Shown: positions 53,072-63,540 of the stretch, one piece after another
Layout: every line of letters begins with the position of its first letter
Position numbering within the stretch: position 1 is the stretch's first letter
Assembly: GCA_024734495.1 (NCBI GenBank)
Contig: JALMQS010000085.1
Location: forward strand, 21,233,539 to 21,297,538
Source of the DNA: Forficula auricularia
Taxonomy: Eukaryota; Arthropoda; Insecta; Dermaptera; Forficulidae
Reading direction: 5' to 3'
Length of the DNA stretch: 64,000 nt
Program-made: the position numbers and the translations under genes
The notes under the pieces: generated by a model
Seen by the model: the letters and a program-made list of their open reading frames with translations, nothing else
The model's database searches: none
Told to the model about the DNA's origin: nothing

Positions 53072-53578
53072 TTATATTTTAGCGGCTATTTTTAAAATAA
53101 AGCTTTCGGGAATTTCTATTTTTCGATTTAAGAATTTTTTTGGTGAATTATTGTATGATTTTAAAATTTCTAACGATTCGAAAATACTAATTTTTAAGGG
53201 ATCTAATTCTGATCTAATTAATTTAATATTTGATTCATCTGGAAAACAATGTTTCTCGGAGATTAAATGGTCTGCAAATGCACTATGCCCTGAACTCCCT
53301 TTAAAAACCCTTTTGTGTTCCGAAATGCGTGTGTTTAAATTTCGTTCTGTTTTTCCTATATAGGTCGAATCACATTCTCCACATGTTATGGAATAGACAC
53401 CTTTTTTGTCCATTTTTTGAATTTTGTCTTTCTTATTATTGCTAATATCAGATCCCAATGTTCTAGAGGATTTGAAAATAGTTTGATATCCTAAAGTTTT
53501 GAATTTTAATTTTAAAGTTTCCGAAATTTTTCCATAGTATGGGATTATTAATTTGAGTTTTGATTCTGGCTCGGACAT
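53072..53578 (-). CDS. Penelope-like GIY-YIG endonuclease domain (partial polyprotein)
   Basis: A 168-residue minus-strand frame without stops. The N-terminal part has LIIPYYGKISETLKLKFK, the usual segment between reverse transcriptase and nuclease. Then a GIY-YIG core follows: GVYSITCGECDSTYIGKTE, with the catalytic-type Arg helix LNTRISEHKR, and the histidine segment HSAFADHLISEKHCF. It ends ESFILKIAAKI. The ATG at 53578 is probably an internal Met of the truncated polyprotein, because the reverse transcriptase is absent. The frame is intact but the element is a fragment. Penelope nucleases act in target-site cleavage during retrotransposition. Confidence 0.82.
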   Translation of the reverse strand: MSEPESKLKLIIPYYGKISETLKLKFKTLGYQTIFKSSRTLGSDISNNKKDKIQKMDKKGVYSITCGECDSTYIGKTERNLNTRISEHKRVFKGSSGHSAFADHLISEKHCFPDESNIKLIRSELDPLKISIFESLEILKSYNNSPKKFLNRKIEIPESFILKIAAKI

Positions 53579-53670
53579 TTGGGAATAAATCAGATTATAA
53601 ATAAATAAAATTTATAATTCCAGCAGAAGACACACTCTTTTATTGTCCCCTTCAATATATAAAAATTCTG

Positions 53671-55238
53671 CTACTCTCGGCAAAAATTTTCAATTTAATA
53701 TGAAAATATACAAGTTTACCTAGCTATTAAATGTATATTATAATATACTTGAACTATAGTTCGCTAATTGAGTTCTTCATATTTAATAAATTGGTTGAGA
53801 CTATTAATGTAAAATAAATATTTTTTACTTTTCCGCTAAGTTGGTAAAAATTGCCTATCTTTGAAAGATCGATTGTGGCAAAACGGCTAAATTGATTTTA
53901 ACTTTTAAGTTCATATCCGGTGTGAAATTGTATGATCTTTCATTTTGGTAAGAATGAAATTTTCTGTCAGACGCATGGTTTTTGATTTATAAACGAAAAT
54001 CTGAAAAAAGTTCAAAATTTCCGTGGTTTTTATTTAGGTCCTCAAAAATTATAAATGAACTAAAATTCATATCGCTCTGTGATTGGTGCTCAGACGATAC
54101 GTCTTCCTCCTGGCTGCAAATGTGACAAGTACTGGTGGCAAATTTTGTCTCTACGAAATTTGAATATGAACCGGGCGGGGCGATTTGGAAGTCTCGGTAT
54201 GGGGGGGGGGGCGCGTGCGATCGCCCATGGGCCTATTTGAGCACAATTTGACTGGACTATTATGACTTTTAATGAAAAATAATATCCTATTGAAATCTAG
54301 AACTGACTAATATGTTAGAAGAATTCCTATTTAAACTTATATTAAGTTAATCCAAAAATGTGATTCAACTTTTTTGAATCAAAGCAATATCTTAAATAAG
54401 TTGCGAAATAAAATAAAAAAAAAAACACTCCTGATAAAATTAAAAGAAAAAAAGTTAAGTTTTCTTGTAATAATATTTCATAGAAAATCGAAAGATTAAG
54501 AGAAAAGAAAGAGTGGGGGTGAGGGGGTAGGGCAGAGGGGGGGGGCAGATTCAGGTCAAACGTTTCTTAACTTTATCACTTTTTCACGGGGCGCATATGT
54601 TGTTTGACGGGGCATGAAATATGGCTGCTCAGAGACTGATGTCCAACCCCTCTCTGTCTGCAAAGGGGGTGGGGGGATCAAATCAAAAAAATGCTAAGGG
54701 AGAGAGACCCTTGAAACACCAAAAGGGAAACCAGAGCCCGATATATAATCATATTTTACAAAATATATTCCACCTTTCAAACTGATACTAAATGACAAAA
54801 ACATTAGAAAAGTTTCAATTCAAAGATTACTAGGTTTCTTAAACTGGAAAAACGATTTATTTATAGTTAAGAAATTATATTTGATATGAATAGATGGTGA
54901 AGTTAATTCAATATGAATAAATGATATTCGTATTTTAAATATTCTTATAGATTCGGAGCAACTCTAGATATATTAATAGTTAAGATGCCGCTATTTGAAC
55001 CAAGTACCAATAAGTAAATTATAAAAATATTGTTATTTGAGTAAAATAGGGGAATAGTTAAATTTAATAGTTGGGTATTTAAATGAAATAAAACGTAATT
55101 ACGACAAGAAATTATATAAACTTGAATATTTTTTATTTATATTAAGGTGCCAATTATTTTACATGAATTAATGAATACTGAGTATTATTAATCACAGGCT
55201 CAGTATGAACATCTCGGATCTTGACTATGATGCCATTA
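53671..55238. other. Unassigned DNA with G-runs
   Basis: G-runs near 54200-54212 and 54536-54546; GACTGGACTATTATGAC near 54250 resembles text near 63270 (AACTGGACTAAAAAATGG), so it is probably repeat DNA. No protein gene supported. Confidence 0.45.
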
Positions 55239-55767
55239 TGTCTCTCTTGAATATGGAGAGGAGCCTCAAAATATTCTCTTGCTACCCTGGATGCAATTCA
55301 GAAACGAGTCGTCATGCTAATTGACGATTCTACCCTCACCGACTCCCTCGACTCGAAGGCTCATCGAAGAAATGTCTCTGCCCTTTCCCTTTTCTATAGA
55401 TACTATCACAGCAGGTGCTCTCATGGGATAAAATCAATAGTTCCCCCCAAAGCATACTTTGCGCGTAGCACGCGTTTTGTCGACTCCCAACACTCTTTCG
55501 CGGTCAAATTGGAAAAGTGCCGGACCACTTCGTTCGCTATCTAAGTATCTCCATGACTTCAAGGAACTGGAACTCTCTCCCAGCCTCCATCTTTCCCACC
55601 ACTTATAATCTTCAAACCTTCAAAACCCGAGTGCATAAAAATATAAGTCTCCACCCTCTCAATTAATCAACTTTCCCTTCTCTACGGTAATGCAAAGGTC
55701 TTTCGAGATACATAGGGGCTGCATCTTTACTGGTGCACCCCTTCTTGCATTTGATTGCATTAAAAAT
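55239..55767 (+). mobile_element. LINE copy B2, 3-prime end
   Basis: The truncated 3-prime part of the B family encodes, in broken frames, RVVMLIDDSTLTDSLDS, AHRRNVSALSLFYRYYHSRC and RNWNSLPASIFPTTYN. The 3-prime region (GGGGCTGCATCTTTACTGG) matches B3 and resembles B1. Its poly(A) tail is split by Helentron-like copy 5: TTAAAAA before 55767 and AAAAAAAG after 56382. Confidence 0.85.
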
Positions 55768-56382
55768 AAACTGCAACGGATCGTTGCTAAACTTTATCCA
55801 AATTCATTTGAAATATTAATATGTTCTAGAGTAAAGTACTTTAAAATATAATTTTACTAAAAACTTTAATTAACCTTTTTTGTGGGTCCCAAGGTACTTA
55901 ATTAGGCTATTAAATTTCATCAAAATTGGTTAAGTCATTTTCAAGATATTTAGAAAAAACTAAAAAAGTACTGAAATAAAGTACTAATGTTTGTCGACCG
56001 ATATGTACCAAAAACTAATCAGCGCTTCATTTTGTTAAACTAATGGTAGGTTTTCAATTTCAATTCATTTGGTGCAACGGTGTGGAAAAATTCGTGGACG
56101 AAAAAAACGATAACACACACACATCCATCCATCCATCCATCCATCCATCCATACATCCATGCACACACTTCCAAAAAATGGCACTTTTTGGCCTCTCGGC
56201 GAGATTCCAGGTAATTTTTAGCAAAACCGTCACGTGCTAAAATTCAATCTCATTGAATACTTCAATTTGTGACCTTAATTGAGTCCATGGGTTCCGTAGT
56301 CTTTACCTGAGGACCCTTTGAAGTCGCGCTTGCCGCGAGACCCATTACAATACTTTCTCCCATGCTTCGCATTGGATAAAGT
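55767..56382 (-). mobile_element. Helentron-like element, copy 5 (short form)
   Basis: AACTGCAACGGATCGTTGCT at the left and TTGGATAAAGT at the right, with a CATC microsatellite at 56124-56160. It is very similar to copy 4 and likewise lacks the minisatellite. It sits inside the A-tail of LINE B2. Confidence 0.73.
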
Positions 56383-56390
56383 AAAAAAAG

Positions 56391-57110
56391 AGAATCTCTA
56401 ATTTCCCGGCCCCTGTAAATTTAATAAATAGTTAATGTGATTAATTCTCAAAAATTATAGACTTTAACATTACTTGGTTTGTATTAATAATAGCCCGTAA
56501 TTATTGATAAAAACCAATTAATCAGTTTAACTGTAGCATAATAATATACCCTACGACGAATCTCAGCGTGGCTGATCTCTGTTAAGTGGCGCCTCTACCG
56601 GCGAAAACTGTCACGCCCGATGAAAATTTATATACAGGGTGTCCCGTATCATAACGATAAACCGTGAATAGGAGATAGGACACTTTAAGACGGTCCTCAA
56701 CATAAAATTTTCATAGTTTTCGAATTATAGGAATTTTTTGAAAATGGAACAATCGCTACCCTGCCCTAAATAATGAAATGCTGTGGCTACAAATTTACAT
56801 ATTTTATTATTCTAATTTTTGTTACGAAATCCTGAATAATCCTGCTATTGATCAGAATTCAAAATAAATCCATAAGTACTATACTTTTGGAGAGAAAAAA
56901 AATATTTTGAAAAAAATTTTAAACGGCTAACTTTTTGAAACATCTTTAATTAAAAAACAAGTCTAGTAGACTAGCATCCCAAGTTATTTAAAAAATTGGC
57001 CAATTTAGTCGAGATTTAAAAATAATACAGCACTTTGTACTTCATTCATTAGAAAAAAAAAATATTTGTATATTTTTGACAAAATTATATAATTTAATAA
57101 CATATTTTGA
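56391..57110. other. Unassigned DNA with a DNA-transposon-like end
   Basis: ACAGGGTGTCCCGTATCATA at 56634-56653 resembles IS630-type inverted ends. The segment 56960-57050 (TTTAGTCGAGATTT, ACAGCACTTTGTACTTC) recurs inverted at 60305-60395. No transposase frame is visible. Confidence 0.45.
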
Positions 57111-57290
57111 TTTAATTGAAAAGTTTTTGTTTTGCCGAGAGTAGCAGAGTTGTTGATTCACAAAGAGAAACAAAGAGGTTGTCCTCTGCTTGATGCAAAT
57201 AAACATACACACATATATTAGTTCCTAGCCCTCCAGCAGTCACGAAAGAACACCAAGTTTTCAATATCCATATAATATTGACTCCATGAA
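57111..57290 (-). repeat. Penelope-associated terminal repeat
   Basis: Contains the complement of AGAGGACAACCTCTTTG and GCTACTCTCGGCAAAACA, then TTAGTTCCTAGCC and CAAGTTTTCAATATCCATAT shared with 32727-32780. The latter copy shows what the site looked like before the GAAGTCGG-family element landed. Confidence 0.7.
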
Positions 57291-58040
57291 TAAAAATTTT
57301 TAAGAAAGAAATAAAAACCGACTTCAAAAAATTAAATGCAACAAATATAAAAATACACTAAAAGGTATAAAATAATTATTATCTTATTTAGTTACAACTA
57401 AACGACGAAATATTAACATGAAATTACTTTTTAAAAGTCGGTGCCAAACAAACTATACCTATAAGCGAGCATAACCACCAAACGTACTAAGTAAGATCCG
57501 TCGAGTGCGATTCATATAAAGGTATATGTTTGGCACCAACTTCAAAAAGTAATTTCGTGTTAATATTTCGTCATTTAGTTGTAACTAAATAAGATAATAA
57601 TTATTTTATACCTTTTTAGTGTATTTTTATATTTGTTGCACTTAATTTTTTGAAGTCGGTTTTTATTTTTTTCTTAAAATTTTTTATTTTTCTCTTTTTA
57701 GTGATGTTATTAATAGTGATTATATCATCAGAACTTGACCAAATTAATATGACACCATCCCTAAGACACCCCCTTTCGGATAAAAAAAGAACCATCGAAA
57801 TCGGTTCATAAACAAAGAGGTTAGGTCTAAACAAACCTAATAAAAAAGGTCTAATACCTATGAAAAAAAATCTAAAAAAATGGGACCAATCGGAAGCTAG
57901 ACTGGACCCAATGCAAAAAAATTTTTCAAAATCGGTTGACAATTGGCGGAGATATGAGGTAACATAGGCACAAAAAAAAAAAAAAAAAAAAAAATTCAAT
58001 CGAATAGAGAACCTCCTCCTTTTTTGAAGTCGGTTAAAAA
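57291..58040. repeat. GAAGTCGG-family element inserted in a Penelope repeat
   Basis: Runs from AAAAACCGACTTCAAAAAAT to TTTTTTGAAGTCGGTTAAAA. Its first 370 bp are palindromic around 57475. The flanks ATATTGACTCCATGA and CATTTATAATTGAAGAAAGA are contiguous at 32783-32820. Confidence 0.75.
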
Positions 58041-58056
58041 CATTTATAATTGAAGA

Positions 58057-58097
58057 AAGACTGATGATGAAGACCAAGTCTTCGAAACTATAGCCTC
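58057..58097 (+). ncRNA. Hammerhead motif with altered cleavage triplet
   Basis: Core CTGATGA, stem II GAAGAC/GTCTTC, GAAACTATAGCC. The intact copies read GTC here. The T-to-C change removes the required U at 16.1, so cleavage is predicted to be lost. Confidence 0.65.
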
Positions 58098-58195
58098 AAA
58101 CAAATAAATAATATATCTTTTTTTTTTTTAGGTTAAAAATAAAATAAAATGAGAGAGTCTTCTGTTTTTTAAATAAAATAATTTTTAATTATTTC

Positions 58196-58238
58196 TAGAG
58201 ACTATAGTTTCGAAGGCATTGCCTTCATCATCAGTCTA
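58196..58238 (-). ncRNA. Hammerhead ribozyme motif, left arm (complete)
   Basis: On minus: TAGA, CTGATGA, T, GAAGGC/GCCTTC, GAA, ACTA/TAGT, C, TCTA, identical to 37952-37994. Confidence 0.78.
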
Positions 58239-58475
58239 TCACAAATATTTCAAATTAGTTACAAATTAAGATTTATACATTGAAAATTTTGAAAAATATA
58301 TAATGTCTTTTTCTTCATGTTTCCTCTTGGGAGATTTAATTAGAGATTGCCTTCATCATCAGTCTATCACATATTCAAATCTCCCAAGAGGAAACATGAA
58401 GAAAAAGACATTATATATTTTTCAAAATTTTCAATGTATAAATCTTAATTTGTAACTAATTTGAAATATTTGTGA

Positions 58476-58518
58476 TAGACTGATGATGAAGGCAATGCCT
58501 TCGAAACTATAGTCTCTA
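58476..58518 (+). ncRNA. Hammerhead ribozyme motif, right arm (complete)
   Basis: Identical to 37952-37994 in all core and stem positions; predicted cleavage after C58514. Confidence 0.78.
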
Positions 58519-58667
58519 GAAATAATTAAAAATTATTTTTATTTAAAAAACAGAAGACTCTCTCATTTTATTTTATTTTTAACCTAAAAAAAACAATTCT
58601 GTTACCATCGACAGTGAAATCTTTTATTCAACTAATAAATAATATATCATCTCGATATATATGTGTG

Positions 58668-58718
58668 TATGTTTATTTGCATCAAGCAGAGAACAACCTC
58701 TTTGTTTCTCTTTGTGAC
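58668..58718 (+). repeat. Penelope-associated terminal motif
   Basis: GTTTATTTGCATCAAGCAGA then GAACAACCTCTTTG, as at 32905. Confidence 0.75.
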
Positions 58719-58824
58719 ATATTTTGATGGTGTTTTTTATTTAATATGTTAATCAATTATGTCGCATCTTGATTAAACTAATCTATGGCTATTATAGACA
58801 TTAATACAATAATAGCTATTAATA

Positions 58825-59470
58825 ATGGCATTAATAGCCAAATTTATTATTTATTATAAAACAAAAATAAAAAATATCGTGTCAACTATAAAAACTCTCA
58901 AGTGGAAATGGGCAGGTCATGTATATAGGCAGGAAGACGGAAGATGGACTAAGAAAGTGACAGAATGGTGTCCCATAGACAAGAAAAGAAGGAAAGGAAG
59001 ACAAAGGAAGGCAAGATGGAGTGATGACATCAAGAATTTTGCAGGGAACGAGTGGAGTACTCCACATAACAAGAGACAGAAACCTATGGAAAGAAATTGC
59101 CCGTATGGAAATAAATAGATTTTCGAAATATGTTTTTTATATATTTTTTGAAAATATATTAAAAATATAAAATTTTATGTGTTAAATTTATATAAAATTT
59201 ATACTAGAGCGACATAAAAATAGTTTATATTTTAAGAATATATAGAAAACATAAACTTTATATAAATTTAACACAAAATTTTTATATTTTTTATATACTT
59301 TCAAAATATTGTATATAAAAATGATATTTCGAAAATCTATTTATTTCCATACGGGTGGAGAGGCCTATGCCCAATAATATATAAAATGTTTGTAATAAAT
59401 ATGTTATAAATATACTGTATCAATCAATTTATTGTAAATAAAGGCTTAATAATAATAATAATAATAGCCA
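58825..59470 (+). pseudogene. LINE polyprotein C-terminal fragment, interrupted
   Basis: Encodes TLKWKWAGHVYRQEDGRWTK, then KVTEWCPID, RQRKARWSDDI and KNFAG, the recurrent C-terminal motif of endonuclease/reverse-transcriptase LINEs. The final codons are split by a palindromic insertion (59101-59357): GCCCGTATGG before it and CATACGGGTGGAGAGGCC after it. A TAATAA tail at 59448-59466 marks the LINE end. Confidence 0.75.
59101..59357. mobile_element. AT-rich palindromic MITE inside the LINE fragment
   Basis: Inverted ends GTATGGAAATAAATAGATTT and complement, then TCGAAATAT and TTTATATAAATTTAACAC-like arms. About 257 bp, non-coding. Confidence 0.75.
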
Positions 59471-59673
59471 AAGATTAGTTAAATCAAGATGCGACATAAT
59501 TGATTAATCATATTAAATAAAACCACCATCAAAATATGTTTTAAAATTAAATTAATTTAGAATTCCGCGGAGTAAACTTGCGAGCAAATCCACTCAATTC
59601 GGAATTTTTAACAAATTATAAGTAAATTTGTTTTTCTAGTATATTTATACAAATATAGAAAATTATCAAATTA

Positions 59674-60262
59674 TTTTAAATTAGTCTTAAGAAATTCAAA
59701 GAGAAATTAAAGATGTTTTTATAGAAGAATTTGAGATACTTCAGGCGACTACCGTCTTACAAGAACTAGTCCGCTGACTCAGCCTAAGAGAGCGAAAAGA
59801 TATGGTCCATGGCGTTACTCAGTATTAATCCAGCAGGCCTGCATGATACATCTGACCACTCAGAGGACATGGCATCTCAAGTTCTTATATATTACTCTTC
59901 GATTCAGACGCCTTTTACAAGTCTATTCTTACATTCTAAATTAATTTGTATCATCTCTATGTAAGAATAGACTTGTAAAAGGCGTCTAAATCGAGAGAGT
60001 AATATATAAGAACTCTGAGATGCCATGTCCTCTGGGTGGTCCGGGGTGGGGTATCATGCGGGCTATACGCGGATTGATGCCGGTAACATCTAGATGGACC
60101 ATATCTTTTTTCGCTCTTGGTTCAGGATGGAGAATCAGCTGGACCTCAATGGTTCTTATAAAACGGTAGTCTCGCTAAGTATTCTCTAAATTTCGCTTTA
60201 TAAAAACATCTTTGAATTCATCTTTGAATTTCTTAAGATTAATTTAATTAATTTGTTTTAAA
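59674..60262. mobile_element. Long palindromic (fold-back) element B
   Basis: Arms of about 270 bp include GAGAGCGAAAAGATATGGTC, GAGGACATGGCATCTCA and AAAAGGCGTC with complements; loop at about 59940. The right arm carries GCGGGCTATACGCGG, CTCTTGGTTC and GTAGTCTCGC in the same order as element A (47941-48494). Confidence 0.8.
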
Positions 60263-60410
60263 ATTAGTTAATTTTGCCAAAAAATTACAAATATTTTTTT
60301 TTTTTTTAAGAAGGAAGTACAAAGTGCTGTACCATTTTGAAATCTCGACTAAATGGACCAATTTTTTTAAATAACTCTGACATGTTTGTTTAGTAGACTT
60401 TTTACACTAA
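60263..60410. other. Spacer with inverted copy of 56960-57050
   Basis: T-run at 60295-60308, then GTACAAAGTGCTGTACC and ATCTCGACTAAATGGACC complementing the segment near 57000. The last 14 bases ACTTTTTACACTAA are the left target duplication of RTE copy 3. Confidence 0.6.
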
Positions 60411-62086
60411 TCATCATCATTGAGTATACAGTCCTAAGACTGGTTTGATGCAACAATCCGTCTCCACTCGACTCTGTCCTCCGCCAGCTGTTTAACCTCT
60501 CTAAATGTCTGGCATCCCATATCCCCAATTATTTGGTTGAAATATTCTAATCTGGGTCTTCCCCTTCCCCTTTTCTTTCCCACCTCCCCTCCAAGATATC
60601 CCTAAGCAGTCCCCCATGTCTCAGTGTGTGCCCCATCATCTGACCTCTTCTCTTCTTCAGACTCTTCCACAAGGTTCTTTCTTTCTCCGATTTTTTCCAA
60701 GAACTTCTTCATTTGTGATTTTATCCATCCATTTGATATTCATCATTCTTCTGTAGCACCACATTTCGAAAGCCTCCAATCTCTTTCTCTCCGCTTTTCC
60801 AATTGTCCAGGTTTCACACCCGTACATGGCTATGCTCCATACATATGTCTTCAATAGCAACTTCCTGTTTGCTAAGCTGATTGAGGAGGAGCATAGTAGT
60901 TTTTGTTTTGAATTAAACCCCATTTTTGCTTGGGCAATTCTTGATTTAATTTCGTTTTTGCTCCTCCCATCCCATGTTATTTTACTTCCTAGGTAGCGGA
61001 ATTCTTTAACTCCTTCTAGGTTTTCTTGGTTAATTTTGATGCATTCCTGTCTCGTTTGTTCTTTTTTTGTACATACTAGGACCTTGGTTTTATTCTTGTT
61101 TATTTTCATTTTGATTTCTTCTATTAGGATTTGGTTAATTCCATTCAAGGCGTCCTCTAATTCTTTTTTATTGCTTCCTAGAAGGGCAATGTCATCGGCA
61201 AATCTTAACATAGCGATCTTTTGACCTTGGATTTCTATACCTGTATCAATTTTGTCTTTGAATTCTTTAATCGCTTCTTCTATGTATAAGTTGAAAATCA
61301 TGGGTGACAGCACACATCCTTGTCTTACACCTTTTTTTATTTTGGCTTCTCTTTGTTCATCACCAATATTTATAATTGCCGTCTGGTTTTGATATAGATT
61401 GTAGATTAGTCTCTCTCTCTGAATTTTATTCCCGCCTGTTTTAATATTTTAAACATAATTTCCCAATTGACGTTATCGAATGCTTTTTCTAGGTCTATGA
61501 ATCCGATGTAGACAGATTCTTCCCTGATAAAAGCCCTTTCTATTATTAGTCTAAGAGAGAGAATTGCTTCTCGGGTGCCTCTGTTTCTTCTAAAGCCGAA
61601 CTGGTCTTCCCCCAGATTTTCTTCAACTCTTTGTTCTATTCTTCTTTGGATTATTTTGGTTAGGATTTTGGAGGCATGTGAGGTTAGGCTAATGGTCCTG
61701 AAATTTTCACATTTATCCGCGCCTGTCTTTTTGGGAAGTGTGACTATTTTGTTTTTTTCGAAATCTTTTGGGATGATTCCCAATTTATAGATTTTGCTAA
61801 TTAGTTCAAAAAGTTTGTCACGTGCCTTTTCTCCAGAGTTCTTTAGGATTTCAGCTTGTATATTGTCTATTCCGGGTGCTCTATTATTTTTTAGTTCCTT
61901 CAAAGCTGTCTCGAATTCTGACCTGAGTATGGGGTCTCCTAATTCGTTTTCGTCCACAGATTCTTCTTCTTCTATTGGGTTCATTGTTTTTTCTTCTCCA
62001 TAGAGTTCTTCTAGGTGTTCCTTCCATCTATTTGCCTGTTCGTTTTCGTTTAGAATAATGTGGCCTCCTTTATCTCTTATGTTCTT
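60411..62086 (-). mobile_element. RTE-like LINE copy 3, 5-prime truncated
   Basis: Almost identical to 9014-10690. It is flanked by ACTTTTTACACTAA (60397-60410) and ACTTTTACACTAA (62087-62099), a 13-14 bp target duplication. The 3-prime tail is ATGATGATGA on minus. It is truncated in the linker before the reverse transcriptase. Confidence 0.93.
60430..61984 (-). pseudogene. RTE-like reverse transcriptase with frameshifts (copy 3)
   Basis: Frames 61984-61406 and 61313-60657 carry APGIDNIQAEIL, GFIDLEKAFDNV, SPMIFNLYIEE and RFADDIALLGSNKKELEDAL. A 2-bp loss near 61411 (AGTCTCTCTC against AGTCTTCTCTC in copy 1) and single-base changes near 60587, 60677 and 60693 break the frame. Unlike copy 1 it keeps six T at 61162-61168, so the lesions of the two copies are independent. 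Confidence 0.9.
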
Positions 62087-62139
62087 ACTTTTACACTAAA
62101 GATTGATTAAAAGTTGGCTGATGAAAATTTTATAAAACA

Positions 62140-62239
62140 NNNNNNNNNNNNNNNNNNNNNNNNNNNNNNNNNNNNNNNNNNNNNNNNNNNNNNNNNNNNN
62201 NNNNNNNNNNNNNNNNNNNNNNNNNNNNNNNNNNNNNNN
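62140..62239. other. Assembly gap (100 N)
   Basis: Exactly 100 undetermined bases, the usual placeholder for a gap of unknown size. Sequence order across it should be treated with caution. Confidence 0.99.
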
Positions 62240-62471
62240 CTCCAAAAATTACTCCAATCTCAATTATTTTTTTATTTTTTCCTTCAAAAGTGTTTTTTGT
62301 TGCTCCAAAATTTTTTTCTTTTTAATAATTTTTTAAGAAAAAAAAATTATACGAAAACCGAATAATACTTAATTAATCCGGAGACACGAATCTAAAAACC
62401 GTTTTTTTCCAGGGGAATCCCGGCCTGTTCCCCCCCCCCCCCCCCGACGACTGACGGGGGTCAGATTTTAG

Positions 62472-62550
62472 CTGGATGCCTCGAGTCGGATTCGAACCCG
62501 GGTCCCCTGGTTACTAGCTGTCACGCTACCGCCTAGCCCTATCGACCCCC
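62472..62550 (-). mobile_element. tRNA-like SINE head or tRNA pseudogene
   Basis: On minus: GGGCTAGGCGGTAGCGTGAC, an anticodon-loop-like CTAGTAA, then CCCGGGTTCGAATCCGAC with a perfect B box GGTTCGAATCC (62488-62498). The cloverleaf is incomplete, so a SINE head is more likely than a working tRNA. A run of 15-16 C follows at about 62430-62445. Confidence 0.55.
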
Positions 62551-62559
62551 CCGATTGCA

Positions 62560-63065
62560 TGTTTTCTTTCATTAAATGAAAACTACTCATCCTAAAAACT
62601 TGATTTTTGTTTCATTCTCTAGGAGACTTTGTTGACTTGAACGTTTACTTGAACTACTTTTTTGTTAAAAATTTTCAATTTATAGATATCTAGCATTTTC
62701 CATGACAGAAAAATAATCCGTTTTTTTTCAAAATTGCAGTTTTCACATAAATGAAAACAACTCATTCTAGAAACTTGATTTTTGTTTCATTTTCTAGAAA
62801 ACTTTGTTGCCTTTAACTTTTAATTAAGCCACTTTTTTGATAAATCTCTTAGATTTATAGATATTCAGGATTTTCCTTGACACTTTTGAGGATTCAGATC
62901 ATATCCTCTCCGGAAAATGATGGATATCTATAAATATAAATTTTTTATCAAAAAAGTGGTCTAAATAAACGTTCAAGTAAACAAAATTCCCTAGAGAATG
63001 ATATAAGAATAAAGTTCCTAGGATGAGTGGTTTTCATTTTATGTAGGAAAAACTGTGTTATTTAT
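62560..63065. repeat. Repeat family S, direct and inverted units
   Basis: Two direct units (about 62580 and 62760, each with AACTTGATTTTTGTTTCATT) followed by an inverted unit (62930-63060, AACGTTCAAGTAAACAAA). Same family as 51160-51875. Confidence 0.65.
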
Positions 63066-63455
63066 GAAAAGTTGATAGTTTATAAGCAAAAAACCGCCAA
63101 AAAATGAGATTTTTACTTTTTTTTTTTTTCATTTTTGACAATGTTCCGTTACGAAATTTTGTTAGCAAACCTCAGATTCGAATTCAGCACACCAAAAAAC
63201 ATATAGGATCAAGAAATCAAAACTACCCCAAAACTTTCCCGTTAGGGCCTCTTTTGAGAACAATTTAACTGGACTAAAAAATGGTACTTCAAGAAATTAA
63301 AAAAGAATATAATTCTTGATTAAACATATTAAATTATGCTTAGTTTGCCATAAGAAACGGTTTGTTGTTGCAGTTACTCATCCTATGAGCCATGCCTTTG
63401 GGAGGGGTGGATGGATTCTGACCCTCAACCCCTCTTCGTGGCTACGCCTCTAGAG

Positions 63456-63540
63456 CAGGGATGTCCAACCTTTTGGCTTACACGGGCCGACATTTGAAGA
63501 AAAGCCAAATGTTTCAGGCCGAGGATAAAATATTATAATT
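63456..63540 (+). mobile_element. Left end of a hAT-like element running out of the window
   Basis: CAGGGATGTCCAACCTTTTG followed by ACGGGCCGACATTTGAAG resembles the ends of the hAT element at 29536-30472 (GGTTGGACAAGCCTG, GGGCCACATT). No matching right end occurs before base 64000. Confidence 0.6.

Larger units (their letters stand above)
52815..53670 (-). mobile_element. Penelope-like element fragment with inverted ends and hammerhead
   Basis: The outer sequences 52820-52880 and 53588-53665 are inverted repeats (AAAAGAGTGTGTCTTCTG, TATAAATTTTATTTATTTAT and complements). Between them lie the GIY-YIG endonuclease on minus and, downstream of its stop, a hammerhead motif on the same strand. 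Confidence 0.8.
58127..58645. repeat. Palindromic Penelope terminal repeat with two hammerheads, second copy
   Basis: Nearly identical to 37613-38075: arms about 58130-58335 and 58377-58590, loop 58336-58376 containing an extra partial TTGCCTTCATCATCAGTC. It continues to TCTGTTACCATCGACAGTG at 58597-58615, which is the complement of text just downstream of the endonuclease stop at 37563. Confidence 0.9.
58718..59539. mobile_element. Inverted-repeat-bounded block holding a LINE 3-prime end
   Basis: Arms 58718-58795 and 59466-59539 (ATATTTTGATGGTG and ATCAATTATGTCGCATCTTG with complements) enclose the LINE tail. Whether this is a transposon that captured a LINE, or a LINE inserted in its loop, is not decidable here. 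Confidence 0.6.
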
